Source: Eikenella glucosivorans (lineage in GTDB: Bacteria > Pseudomonadota > Gammaproteobacteria > Burkholderiales > Neisseriaceae). From it: a stretch of DNA of 64,000 bases. Within the stretch, counting starts at the first letter, position 1. Each line of letters opens with the position of its first letter. This document shows positions 44,400 through 52,577 of the stretch, in pieces. Under the pieces are notes generated by a model. The model did no database searches, was not told where the DNA came from, and saw only the letters and a list, made by a program, of their open reading frames with translations. The position numbers and the translations under genes are program-made. Location: the NCBI RefSeq assembly GCF_016025525.2, contig NZ_JACSGR010000006.1, positions 180,240-244,239 on the forward strand, written 5' to 3'.

Positions 44400-45140
44400 G
44401 TGAAAAACTATCTAACAGCCTTATTGTTTGCCGTGTGTTCCGCTGCCGCCCTGGCAGTGCCCTATCCGCCGCTGAACCCGGAAAGCTTGGTGAGCGGCAG
44501 CCCCGAACACCCGCCCATCACCGTAAACCTGCCCGCCTTGCGGCACGCGTTTGACAACCTCGCCGTCCACGCGGGAAGCTACCCCATACACTTCGACAAC
44601 GACGCCGACCGCCGCCGCGCCATCGCCGATTTGCGCCCCATCGGCGTGCTGCTCGACAGCCTCATCGAAAACAACACCCCGCGCCCCGGTGCCGTGCCCC
44701 ACAGCGACTACCTCTCCCTGCTGCAAATGCGCGCCCGCCTCAATTGGATGGGGCACAACCTCGACCAGCCCGGCTATGCCGACCGCGCCGAAGCCGACTA
44801 CAACCGGCTGCTCACCCTCGCCCCCGCCGCCGCCAAACCCGCCATCCAAGGCGAATTCGGCGCCTTCCTAGCCTCCAGCGCCCGCACAGAACGCGCCATC
44901 CCCCTGCTGCGCGCCGCCTATCAGGCCGGGCATAAAGAACGCGGCCTCGATTTGGCCACCGCCCTCTTGACGCAAAACAAACGCAGCGAAGCCCTGCCCC
45001 TGCTGCGCGAATACGCCCGCCGCTTCCCGCAAGACCCAAGAGGGCAAGCCATCCTCAACGCCGTAGAACAAGGCAAGGTGGAAACGCATGTATCGTATCC
45101 GAATAACCTGCGCCGCCAGCCCAAACAGCACGCGCGTTAA
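44400..45140 (+). CDS. Periplasmic TPR-like protein of unknown function
   Basis: From the GTG at 44400 the 246-residue product has a signal peptide (start KNYLTALLFAVCSAAALA). It continues with a proline-rich segment and helical pairs with TPR-like spacing (YNRLLTLAPAAAKPAIQGEF, RTERAIPLLRAAYQAGH, RSEALPLLREYARRFPQDP). It is likely periplasmic. An upstream TTG at 44361 is in frame but would bury the signal peptide, so GTG is preferred. The family is not recognised. Confidence 0.75.
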   Translation: MKNYLTALLFAVCSAAALAVPYPPLNPESLVSGSPEHPPITVNLPALRHAFDNLAVHAGSYPIHFDNDADRRRAIADLRPIGVLLDSLIENNTPRPGAVPHSDYLSLLQMRARLNWMGHNLDQPGYADRAEADYNRLLTLAPAAAKPAIQGEFGAFLASSARTERAIPLLRAAYQAGHKERGLDLATALLTQNKRSEALPLLREYARRFPQDPRGQAILNAVEQGKVETHVSYPNNLRRQPKQHAR

Positions 45141-45156
45141 GCCGCACATCAAACAC

Positions 45157-45214
45157 AGGCTACCTGAAAACGAGCTTTGCGAGTTTCTGCGCAGCTAAAA
45201 TTTTCAGGTAGCCT
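45157..45214 (-). repeat. DUS-linked mosaic repeat flanked by DUS on both sides
   Basis: AGGCTACCTGAAAACGAGC, TTTGCGAGTTTCTGCGCAGC and TAAAATTTTCAGGTAGCCT: the complement of the 5' module (GCTTCGCAGAAAC) between an inverted DUS pair. It may also terminate the upstream gene. Confidence 0.65.
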
Positions 45215-45276
45215 GTTTGTTTGGCAGGGCATAAAATCTTTGTTGAAACCTTCAACCCGCCCGCAGGAGAAACACC

Positions 45277-45921
45277 ATGCCCCTTACCGCCGATGCCAAA
45301 ATCTACACCGCCGCCCAAATGCGCGCGCGCGAACAGGCCGCCGTGGCGGCCGGCAGCAGCTTTTTGCAGCTGATGGAAAACGCCGGCCAGGCCGCCGCGG
45401 CCGATTTGCTGCGCCGCCTGCCCGAGCCCGGCCGTGCCTTGCTGGTGTGCGGCAAGGGCAACAACGGCGGCGACGCGCTGGTGATTGCCCGCGTGTTGCA
45501 GCAGCACGGCTGGCAGGCGGATATCGTGCTGCTGCTGGGCGAGGCGCTGTCTGAGCTGGCCGAAACCAACCGCCGCCGCCTGCATGGCTTGGCGGGCATC
45601 CGCTTCCTGCCGCCGCAAGCTTTGCCCGCTGCGCTGGAGCAGGGTTACGACTTGATCATAGACGGCATTTTCGGCACCGGTTTTTCAGGTAGCCTGCCGC
45701 CCGAGGCCGCCGAGTGCTGCCGCCTGCTCAATCAAGCCGCGGCTTATAAAGTGGCGCTCGACATCCCCACCGGCCTCAACGGAGACACCGCCGAAGCCGC
45801 CGCCGACACCTTCCGCGCCAAGCTCACCTACGCCTTCGCCGCCTACAAACCGGCACACGCCAGCCCCGCCGCGCAGCAGTGGTGCGGCGAGATAGTGTGC
45901 TTGGATATCGGGATCGATTAG
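45277..45921 (+). CDS. nnrE: NAD(P)H-hydrate epimerase
   Basis: NnrE interconverts the R and S forms of damaged NADHX/NADPHX so that a dehydratase can repair them. The 214-residue YjeF-N domain has IYTAAQMRAREQAAVAAG, the glycine-rich loop VCGKGNNGGDALVIARVL and the catalytic aspartate in DLIIDGIFGTG. The LDIPTGLNGDT segment is also present. The separate dehydratase domain (NnrD) is not fused, unlike E. coli YjeF. A DUS is in frame at the GTGFSGSLPPE loop. Confidence 0.92.
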   Translation: MPLTADAKIYTAAQMRAREQAAVAAGSSFLQLMENAGQAAAADLLRRLPEPGRALLVCGKGNNGGDALVIARVLQQHGWQADIVLLLGEALSELAETNRRRLHGLAGIRFLPPQALPAALEQGYDLIIDGIFGTGFSGSLPPEAAECCRLLNQAAAYKVALDIPTGLNGDTAEAAADTFRAKLTYAFAAYKPAHASPAAQQWCGEIVCLDIGID

Positions 45922-45991
45922 GCGGAATGCCGGAAAGGCTACCTGAAAACCAATCGGCAAAGCTTGTCGGCCTTAGTTGGAACATGGGAAA

Positions 45992-46020
45992 AGGTTACCT
46001 GAAATTTTCAGGTAGCCTTT
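45992..46020. terminator. Inverted DUS pair between convergent genes
   Basis: AGGTTACCTGAA and TTCAGGTAGCCT (one mismatch) with a short loop, between nnrE and the minus-strand PA14-like gene. Confidence 0.65.
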
Positions 46021-46040
46021 TGGGTTAGCCATAACCGGCA

Positions 46041-47312
46041 TCAGTGTTGCATCATTTCTTCAAACCCTGCGTTGTTCCGTTTGGTGCAGGCTTGCCGGGC
46101 TTGCTCGATTTCCCGCAGGCTGCGGGCATTGTCGGCAATGCTGGCGGCATCGATGACGGTTTGCGGAATAGGCAGGTAGTTTGCGCTGTATTTCCCACTG
46201 AAGCCTTTTAGCGGAAAACCGGTTAGCTGCCGGATATTGGCGGCGAAATCTCTCAGGTTGATGCTGCGGTATTCACAATGAAATTCGGCTGCCGTGCAAT
46301 AACAATTTGAAGCTTTTTGGTTAGTTATATGGAAGGGTATCTGGCCAGACCAAGCGATTTGCATTACGTTGCCAACCGTGCTGACGGTGCTGCCGCTGTC
46401 TGCATTGTTGTAGATTACAAGTTGCGGCGCACGACCTTGGATGCTCCAATGTACGGCATGATAACTACTGAGAATCAGGATGTAGGGGGTATTACCAGCA
46501 GGTGCTTGCAGGATAAGGCGGTTGTCCCGATTGTCGCTTTCATACACGCCTACGGCATAGGTTACGGTTTGTGCCGGTAATTGCTTGGCAGCCAAGATGG
46601 CAGATAGGGCGGAACTATCTATTTCTTCGATTTTCGGGGCAACGGCAAGCTGGAAGCCGGTGGTGTGCCAATTGTTGATATATTCCACTTCGAGCAAGTA
46701 ATTGCCCGGTTCGAGCAATATCGTTTGATCTTTAACAGAATTTTCAGCCTCTGCAATAATATGCCGGTTTAGCAGCACGCGCATCTTCGCCCAGCTGATG
46801 TCTGCCGAGATACGGTAGGCACCGCGCTGCGGAACGTGCAGCCGGCCTGCCCAATAAGCACCGAAGTCTTCAGACGGGATACCGAGGAATCGGTCGAAAG
46901 GATAGTTGATGGTGATGTTGTTTACCGTTTCGCGGCCAACAACCTGTTTGGGCTGGTTGGTATTGATATACCAGGCAAAATAACCATGTGACGGCACAGA
47001 TTGCTGCGGGTTGAAGATGTCGCCCCAGCTATGGGCGGCAAGCGGGTAGTTGCTGAGTGGAGTGGGCTGTTGCTCGTCATCTTGAGGTGGTGCGGGCGGT
47101 TCGGTTTCCAAAGGAGGAATGGAGGAGATGTTTTCCTGTTCATTTTCGAAGTCGGCATCGGAGGCGGCCACAGGCAGATTGTTTTCCTGATCCTTCCCAA
47201 CAGATGATGCCCGTAGATCGGGAAAAGCAAACCACAAACCAAGGCCTAGGGCGGCAAAAATCAAAATGGGCAGCAATACTTGCACGGCTGGCACTTTTTT
47301 GTTTGTTTTCAT
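46041..47312 (-). CDS. Membrane-anchored protein with PA14-like domain
   Basis: The 423-residue protein has one N-terminal membrane helix (about residues 9-29) and an acidic, proline-rich linker. The next domain has VPQRGAYRISADISWAKMRV, LLNRHIIAEAENS and LEPGNYLLEVEYINNWHTTG, the usual order in PA14 carbohydrate-binding modules. The C-terminal half has a pair of cysteines (CYCTAAEFHC) and no family I know. It is AT-richer than ccoI or parE but not extreme. It is probably an inner-membrane protein facing the periplasm. Confidence 0.78.
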   Translation of the reverse strand: MKTNKKVPAVQVLLPILIFAALGLGLWFAFPDLRASSVGKDQENNLPVAASDADFENEQENISSIPPLETEPPAPPQDDEQQPTPLSNYPLAAHSWGDIFNPQQSVPSHGYFAWYINTNQPKQVVGRETVNNITINYPFDRFLGIPSEDFGAYWAGRLHVPQRGAYRISADISWAKMRVLLNRHIIAEAENSVKDQTILLEPGNYLLEVEYINNWHTTGFQLAVAPKIEEIDSSALSAILAAKQLPAQTVTYAVGVYESDNRDNRLILQAPAGNTPYILILSSYHAVHWSIQGRAPQLVIYNNADSGSTVSTVGNVMQIAWSGQIPFHITNQKASNCYCTAAEFHCEYRSINLRDFAANIRQLTGFPLKGFSGKYSANYLPIPQTVIDAASIADNARSLREIEQARQACTKRNNAGFEEMMQH

Positions 47313-47366
47313 GGTGCGATTCCTGAGTGGAGGAAATTATCAAATAGCTCGGTAAGTCTGAAAGTA

Positions 47367-49340
47367 TCAAATATCCAGTTCGGCCTTATCGCCTTCGGCT
47401 TCCATCCAGCTGCGGCGTTGGGCGGATTCGCCTTTGCCCATCAGCTTCACGAACACGTCGTAGGTGGGGCGGTCGCTGCCGTCGGGGATGTGCACGCGCA
47501 GCAGGCGGCGGGTGTCGGGGTGCATGGTGGTGTCTTTGAGCTGGTCGGGGTTCATTTCGCCCAGGCCTTTGAAGCGGCTGATGGAATAGTGGTTTTCGCG
47601 CAGGCCTTCCTTGCGCAGTTTTTCCAAAATGCCGTCGAGCTCGGCCTGGTCGAGGGCGTAGAACTTGCGCGCGGGCTTTTTTTTGCCCTGCGCGGCCACG
47701 TCCACGCGGAACAGGGGCGGCTGCGCCACATAAATGTGCCCGCGCCGCACCAGCTCGGGGAAGTGGCGGTAGAACAGGGTAAGCAGCAGCACTTGGATGT
47801 GCGAGCCGTCTACGTCGGCATCGGAGAGGATGGCGATTTTGCCGTAGCGCAGGCCGGAGAGGTCCGGTTCATCTTCCGCGCCGTGGGGATCCACGCCGAT
47901 GGCCACGGAAATATCGTGGATTTCGGTGTTGGCGAAGAGTTGGTCGCGGTGCACTTCGAAGCTGTTGAGCACTTTGCCGCGCAGGGGCAGGATGGCTTGG
48001 GTGTTGCGGTCGCGGGCGAGCTTGGCGGAGCCGCCGGCGGAATCGCCTTCCACCAGGAAAAGCTCGTTTTCGCGGATGTCTTCGCTTTCGCAGTCGGTGA
48101 GCTTGCCGGGCAGCACGGAAATGCCGCTGCCTTTTTTCTTTTCGATTTTCTTCACCGAGCGCATGCGTTCCTGCGCCTGTTTGATGGCGAGCTCGGCGAT
48201 TTTCTTGCCGGCTTCGAGGTTTTGGTTGAGCCACAGTTCCACCGGATCGCCAGCCAAGGCGGCCACCAGCTTGAGCGCGTCGCGGTTGGTGAGCTTGTCT
48301 TTGGTTTGGCCTTGGAACTGCGGGTCGAGCATGCGCACGGAAAGCACGAAGGCGACTCGGCCGAACACGTCGTCGCTTTGGATTTTTACGCCGCGCGGCA
48401 GGAGGTTGTGGTGGGTGATGAAGTTGGAGACGGCGTTGAACAGGGCCTGCTTGAGGCCGGCTTCGTGGGTGCCGCCGGCGGGGGTGGGGATGAGGTTCAC
48501 ATAGCTTTCGGTGCTGATGCGGCCTTCTTCCAGCCAGGTGAGGGCGCAGGATACGCCTTCGCCGTGGGCAAAGTCGCCGTGGTGGCTGCCGGAAACGTGG
48601 TTTTCCAGGGTGAGCAGGGGCAGGGTGGTTTCCTGCTCGGCGAGCAGGGTTTTCAGGTAGCCTTCCAGGCCGTTGGGGTAGTGCCAGGTTTGGGTGGATT
48701 TTTCAGGTAGCCCGGGTCGGGTGAGGGATACGCTCACGCCGGGCAGCAATACGGCTTTGGCGCGCAGCAGGCGTTCGATTTCGGCGATGTCGTAGTTGGG
48801 GCTTTCGAAATATTTGGCGTCGGGCCAGATGCGCAGGGTGGTGCCGCTGTCTTTGGCGGGGCATTTGCCGGTTTCGGTGAGCGGCTCGAGCACGTCGCCG
48901 CCGACAAACACAATGCGGTACACCCGGCCTTCGCGCCGCACGGTCACTTCTAGGCGGGTGGAGAGCGCGTTGGTAACGGACACGCCCACGCCGTGCAGGC
49001 CGCCGGAAAAGGCGTAGGCGCCGTCGCCGCTGGTTTTGTCGAATTTGCCGCCGGCGTGCAGGCGGGTGAACACGAGCTCGACCACGGGGATGCCTTCTTC
49101 GGGGTGCAGCCCCACGGGGATGCCGCGACCGTTGTCGGACACAGAGAGGGAGCCGTCGTCGTGGATTTCCACGCTGATGCGGCTGGCGAAGCCGCCCAGC
49201 GCTTCGTCGGCGGCGTTGTCGATGGCTTCTTGGCAGATGTGGGTGGGGCTGTCGGTGCGGGTGTACATGCCGGGGCGTTCTTTTACCGGCTCGAGCCCTT
49301 TGAGGACTTTGATGCTGCTTTCGGAATATTGCTTGGTCAT
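47367..49340 (-). CDS. parE: DNA topoisomerase IV subunit B
   Basis: ParE is the ATPase subunit of topoisomerase IV, which unlinks daughter chromosomes. The 657-residue product from the ATG at 49340 (MTKQYSESSIKVLKGLEPVKERPGMY) has the GHKL ATPase site (QEAIDNAADEALGG, DNGRGIPV, GLHGVGVSVTNAL) and the TOPRIM domain (EGDSAGGSAKLARDR, SDADVDGSH). The C-terminal signature is RFKGLGEMNPDQL. The open frame upstream to 49520 is mosaic repeat and DUS sequence, not protein. Confidence 0.96.
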   Translation of the reverse strand: MTKQYSESSIKVLKGLEPVKERPGMYTRTDSPTHICQEAIDNAADEALGGFASRISVEIHDDGSLSVSDNGRGIPVGLHPEEGIPVVELVFTRLHAGGKFDKTSGDGAYAFSGGLHGVGVSVTNALSTRLEVTVRREGRVYRIVFVGGDVLEPLTETGKCPAKDSGTTLRIWPDAKYFESPNYDIAEIERLLRAKAVLLPGVSVSLTRPGLPEKSTQTWHYPNGLEGYLKTLLAEQETTLPLLTLENHVSGSHHGDFAHGEGVSCALTWLEEGRISTESYVNLIPTPAGGTHEAGLKQALFNAVSNFITHHNLLPRGVKIQSDDVFGRVAFVLSVRMLDPQFQGQTKDKLTNRDALKLVAALAGDPVELWLNQNLEAGKKIAELAIKQAQERMRSVKKIEKKKGSGISVLPGKLTDCESEDIRENELFLVEGDSAGGSAKLARDRNTQAILPLRGKVLNSFEVHRDQLFANTEIHDISVAIGVDPHGAEDEPDLSGLRYGKIAILSDADVDGSHIQVLLLTLFYRHFPELVRRGHIYVAQPPLFRVDVAAQGKKKPARKFYALDQAELDGILEKLRKEGLRENHYSISRFKGLGEMNPDQLKDTTMHPDTRRLLRVHIPDGSDRPTYDVFVKLMGKGESAQRRSWMEAEGDKAELDI

Positions 49341-49440
49341 GGTGTGTTTGCGAACTTGAAACTTGTTTATTTTAACATATCGGGAAGCGGCTGCTTGGGG
49401 GAAGGCTACCTGAAAAATAGGGCGGGGTTTTGGCTGCATG

Positions 49441-49536
49441 GAAACTGGCTTTGCTGGTTTTAATTTCGTTGAAACTGGCGCTTTAGCTCCGCAGAAACTC
49501 AGCCTTACTGCGCAAGACATCGTTTTCAGGTAGCCC
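49441..49536 (+). repeat. DUS-linked mosaic repeat, long rearranged copy upstream of parE
   Basis: Modules occur in a shuffled order: TTTTAATTTCGTTGAAAC first, then GCTCCGCAGAAACTC, CAGCCTTACTGCGCAAGACA and TCGTTTTCAGGTAGCC. This shows that the modules can be permuted. Confidence 0.75.
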
Positions 49537-49590
49537 TCAGCTAGCTGCGGAGGCTACCTGAAAAATAGTTAGCCACTATTTACCCAAGTA

Positions 49591-49662
49591 AAGGCTACCT
49601 GAAAGCGAAGCTTCAACGAAGTTAAAATGGGTACAGCAGAGTTTCTGCAAAACCAAAATCCG
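49591..49662 (-). repeat. DUS-linked mosaic repeat, inverted, downstream of rlmJ
   Basis: AGGCTACCTGAAAGCGAAGC, TTCAACGAAGTTAAAATGG and CAGAGTTTCTGCAAAACC: the complement of the consensus without the middle module. It touches the rlmJ stop. Confidence 0.75.
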
Positions 49663-49663
49663 C

Positions 49664-50500
49664 TTACCCGCCGTGCTGTTCCAACACAAAATGCGCGCCG
49701 CTGTCTTGAGCCAAGAGTTCGGCCAGGGCGGGCAGGTTGGCGGTGAGCTGTTCGGCCAGCACGTAGGGCGGGTTGATGAGGAACATGCCGCTGCCGTGCA
49801 TGCCGAAACCGTCGGCGCGGGGAGCGTGGGCGTGCAGCTCGGCTTGCAGCCAATGTGCGGCGGGCAGTTTGCGCAGTTCGGCGGGCAGGCTGCGGCTTTC
49901 TTCGCGCGAAAGGCAGGGATACCAGAGGGCGTAGCAGCCGGTGGCGAAGCGGCTGAGTGCGGCGCCTAGTGTTTGCACGGCTTGGCGGTATTCCTGCTTT
50001 TGTTCGTAGGGTGGGTCGATGAGGATGACGGCGCGGCGCGGCGGGGGTGGTAGGAGGGAAATCAGGCCTGGGTAGCCGTCGGCCTGTTTGGCGATGATAC
50101 GGCGGTCGGCGGCGGTGTTTTGCCGGAGAAGGGGGAAGTCGGCGGGGTGCAGCTCGAACAGGCGCAGTTTGTCGCCGGGGCGCAGCAGGCTTTGGGCGAG
50201 AAGGGGAGAACCGCAGTAGAGTTGGGGCTGGGGCAGGAGTTTGTGCAGGTGTTGGCGGAATTGCTCGAGCTCGGCGGGGAGGGCTTGGGCGGCGAGCAGG
50301 CGCTCGATGCCTTGGCGGTATTCGCCGGTTTTCTGCGCTTGGTTTTCTTCTAAGCGGTAAAGGCCGGCGCCGCTGTGGGTATCGATATACCAATAGGGCT
50401 TGTCTTTGCGGTTGAAATAGCTGAGGATGAGGAATAAAACGAAATGCTTGAACACGTCGGCATGGTTGCCGGCGTGGAAGGCGTGGCGGTAGCTGAGCAT
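49664..50500 (-). CDS. rlmJ: 23S rRNA (adenine(2030)-N(6))-methyltransferase RlmJ
   Basis: RlmJ methylates A2030 of 23S rRNA; the family has also been called ComJ-like because mutants of Haemophilus use DNA poorly. The 278-residue product begins MLSYRHAFHAGNHADVFKH (family signature). It has a glycine SAM loop near DTHSGAGLYRL and the catalytic DPPYE. All motifs are intact. Confidence 0.95.
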   Translation of the reverse strand: MLSYRHAFHAGNHADVFKHFVLFLILSYFNRKDKPYWYIDTHSGAGLYRLEENQAQKTGEYRQGIERLLAAQALPAELEQFRQHLHKLLPQPQLYCGSPLLAQSLLRPGDKLRLFELHPADFPLLRQNTAADRRIIAKQADGYPGLISLLPPPPRRAVILIDPPYEQKQEYRQAVQTLGAALSRFATGCYALWYPCLSREESRSLPAELRKLPAAHWLQAELHAHAPRADGFGMHGSGMFLINPPYVLAEQLTANLPALAELLAQDSGAHFVLEQHGG

Positions 50501-50559
50501 GGGGAGGAGGTGGCAGGGAAAAACTGTATTTTAACCGAGCCGTACGCAAATCGCAGACA

Positions 50560-50586
50560 AAAAAAGGTGTGGCACAAGCCACACCT
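50560..50586 (-). terminator. Strong intrinsic terminator upstream of rlmJ
   Basis: An 8-bp perfect GC-rich stem with a 4-nt loop is followed by seven T on the minus strand. It points left, with no annotated minus-strand gene to its right. Confidence 0.8.
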
Positions 50587-50694
50587 AAACACACACACAT
50601 CAAGAGGAAAATGAATCCAGTGTTACAAGAAACAGGTTACTTTGCTTTCGCCGGCCGGTTTCAAAACCCGCCGAAACCAAATCCTTTCAACTTG
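50560..50694 (-). ncRNA. Candidate small RNA or rlmJ leader with intrinsic terminator
   Basis: On the minus strand TATAAT (50701-50706) is followed by about 110 nt without a good frame. Next comes a perfect GGTGTGGC/GCCACACC hairpin (50567-50586) and seven T (50560-50566). An inner hairpin GGTTTC...GAAACC lies about 40 nt into the transcript. rlmJ starts 60 bp past the terminator, so this could be either a free sRNA or an attenuated leader. No known family is recognised and the -35 is weak. Confidence 0.4.
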
Positions 50695-50989
50695 GAAGCG
50701 ATTATAGGGAGATTGCCCGGGTGCTACATTGACCAAAATCAAATGAACGGCGATTGCAGGCGGGATAACGCGCAATTTTTATGCGCCGCATGGTTTTCAG
50801 GTAGCCCTAAATAGCGGCTTCGGGCTGCCACAGAGCAGGACAGGCATGCTAAAATGACTGTATATTAACAAGATGCAGCCGTGCCGCCAAATATAGGGGC
50901 GCCGGCAGGAAAGCAGCAAGGGAGGAGCGGCTGCCCGGCAAACGCGCTGCGGCAGACGTTGTTTTCAAGATTCGATACGGTGGGAACGA

Positions 50990-52483
50990 ATGATTAAATT
51001 TGCACTCAAACGCAAACCGGGCAAATCAGGCAGGGCCGAAAAAAACGCCCTGCCCGATGCCGAATCGTATTACCGCCGCGCCCAAGAGCTTGTGGAAGCG
51101 GAAGACACGCGGGAAGACGCGCTGGCCGATATGCGCCAAGCCGCCGAAATGGGCCACCAGCAGGCGCAATACGAACTGGGCGAATGGCACCGCCAAGGCA
51201 AATACACGGCACAAGATTACGCCACCGCGCTCTATTGGCTCGAACGCGCCGCCGCCTCGGGCTACCTGAACGCCGCCTACAGCCTGGCCATGATGCAGGC
51301 CAACGGCGAAGGCATGCAGCAAGACGTATTGGCCGCCAGCCAAGTGATGCAGCACCTGGCCGCGCAGAAATTCCCGCAGGCCATCGTGTGGCTGATGGAA
51401 AACGCCGCCGCCCACGGCCAGCACCAAAAAGCCTTTGCCTGGGCCTCCCGCGCCGCCGCATTGGGCGAACCGCAGGCGCAATACCACATGGCCTACGCCC
51501 TGCTGCACGGCCTCGGTACCAAAACCGACGTGCGCCAAGGCATTAGCTGGCTCAAACACGCTGCCGAACACGACTACGGCGATGCCCAATGGCAGCTCGC
51601 CCGCCTCTACGAAACCGGCCGCTTCGGCGGCATGGACAAAGCCAAAGCCCTGCATTGGTATGAGCGCGTGGCCGCCAAAGGCGTGGTGGCCGCGCAAAGC
51701 AAAGCTGGCCACATGCGCCTCAACGGTATCGGCTGCGCCGCCGACCCCAAACTCGCCGTGCAATGGATCATCCAGGCCGCCAACGCCAACGATTCAGAAG
51801 CCCTCAACCTGCTCGCCCGCCAGCTGCTCACCGGGCAGGGCATCCAGCAAAACTTCGAAGCCGCCATCCGCTGCCTCGAGCAGGCGGTGCGCCTCGGCAA
51901 CGCCGATGCCATGTACCAAATGGGCGACGTATACCGCTACGGCCTCGGCGTATCCAAAGACGACAAACTCGCCCGCCAATGGTATGAGCAGGCCGTGCTC
52001 AACGGGCACGAAGAAGCCAAAGAAAAGCTGGCCGAGCCCGTGAAACCCCAGCGCCGCCCCTCCGATCCCGTCTGCCACCTACCCGACAAAGAAGAACAGC
52101 TGGCCGAAGAGCACTACCGCCAAGCCTTCGCCTGCCACTTCGGCCTCGGCGTAAACCAAGACATCGGCCAAGCCTTCTCGCTGTATAAAGCCGCTGCCGA
52201 ATACGGCCTGCCGCGTGCCCAAACCAACCTCGGCATGATGTTTTTCCAAGGCGAATTCGTGGGCAAAGATTTCGAGAAAGCCGCCGCCTGGTTTAAAAAA
52301 GCCGCCCTCCGCCACGACCCCGTGGCACACTACAATCTCGCCTGCCTCTACTACCACGGCTGGGGCGTGCGCGCCAACGCCGGCGAAGCTATTTCCCATC
52401 TAAAAGAAGCCATCGCCCAAGGCCACAAACACGAAGGCGAATGGCAGAAGCTCCTAGAGCAGTGGCAGGAAGAGCTGGCTTGA
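50990..52483 (+). CDS. Sel1-repeat (TPR-like) protein
   Basis: The 497-residue protein consists of about ten Sel1-like repeats of ~36 residues (for example ALADMRQAAEMGHQQAQYELGEW, ALYWLERAAASGYLNAAYSLAMM, AFSLYKAAAEYGLPRAQTNLGMM). A linker at about 350-370 (PVKPQRRPSDP) separates the blocks. Sel1 repeats form solenoids that bind proteins. It lacks a signal peptide, having a basic N-terminus (MIKFALKRKPGKSGR), so it is probably cytoplasmic or membrane-peripheral. The partner is unknown. Confidence 0.9.
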   Translation: MIKFALKRKPGKSGRAEKNALPDAESYYRRAQELVEAEDTREDALADMRQAAEMGHQQAQYELGEWHRQGKYTAQDYATALYWLERAAASGYLNAAYSLAMMQANGEGMQQDVLAASQVMQHLAAQKFPQAIVWLMENAAAHGQHQKAFAWASRAAALGEPQAQYHMAYALLHGLGTKTDVRQGISWLKHAAEHDYGDAQWQLARLYETGRFGGMDKAKALHWYERVAAKGVVAAQSKAGHMRLNGIGCAADPKLAVQWIIQAANANDSEALNLLARQLLTGQGIQQNFEAAIRCLEQAVRLGNADAMYQMGDVYRYGLGVSKDDKLARQWYEQAVLNGHEEAKEKLAEPVKPQRRPSDPVCHLPDKEEQLAEEHYRQAFACHFGLGVNQDIGQAFSLYKAAAEYGLPRAQTNLGMMFFQGEFVGKDFEKAAAWFKKAALRHDPVAHYNLACLYYHGWGVRANAGEAISHLKEAIAQGHKHEGEWQKLLEQWQEELA

Positions 52484-52501
52484 GGCCGATAGGCAGCATA
52501 A

Positions 52502-52528
52502 AGGCTACCTGAAATTTTCAGGTAGCCT
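52502..52528. terminator. Compact inverted DUS pair between the Sel1 gene and trpD
   Basis: AGGCTACCTGAA and TTCAGGTAGCCT with a 3-nt loop, followed by TTTCATC. A Simonsiella-type DUS, AGGCTGCCTGAA, is at 52555-52566. Confidence 0.75.
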
Positions 52529-52577
52529 TTCATCTTTTCAGGCAAACCTGTTCAAGGCTGCCTGAAACCTTTCCACC

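Larger units (their letters stand above)
50501..50989. other. 489-bp gap with no convincing gene; possible minus-strand RNA
   Basis: A weak plus-strand frame (50611-50814) is discussed under rejections. The interesting content is the minus-strand -10 box at 50701-50706 and the terminator at 50560-50586. One DUS is at about 50798. The likely promoter of the Sel1 gene is in the AT-rich stretch near 50850-50875. Confidence 0.6.

Noticed and set aside
47280..48710. 476-residue open frame opposite parE
   Set aside because: Antisense shadow of parE with the same low-complexity look.
50611..50814. 67-residue plus-strand frame with an AAGAGGAAA ribosome-like site
   Set aside because: No family pattern, its end is written by a DUS (FSGSPK), and it lies opposite the candidate small RNA. 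Kept as possible but not annotated.
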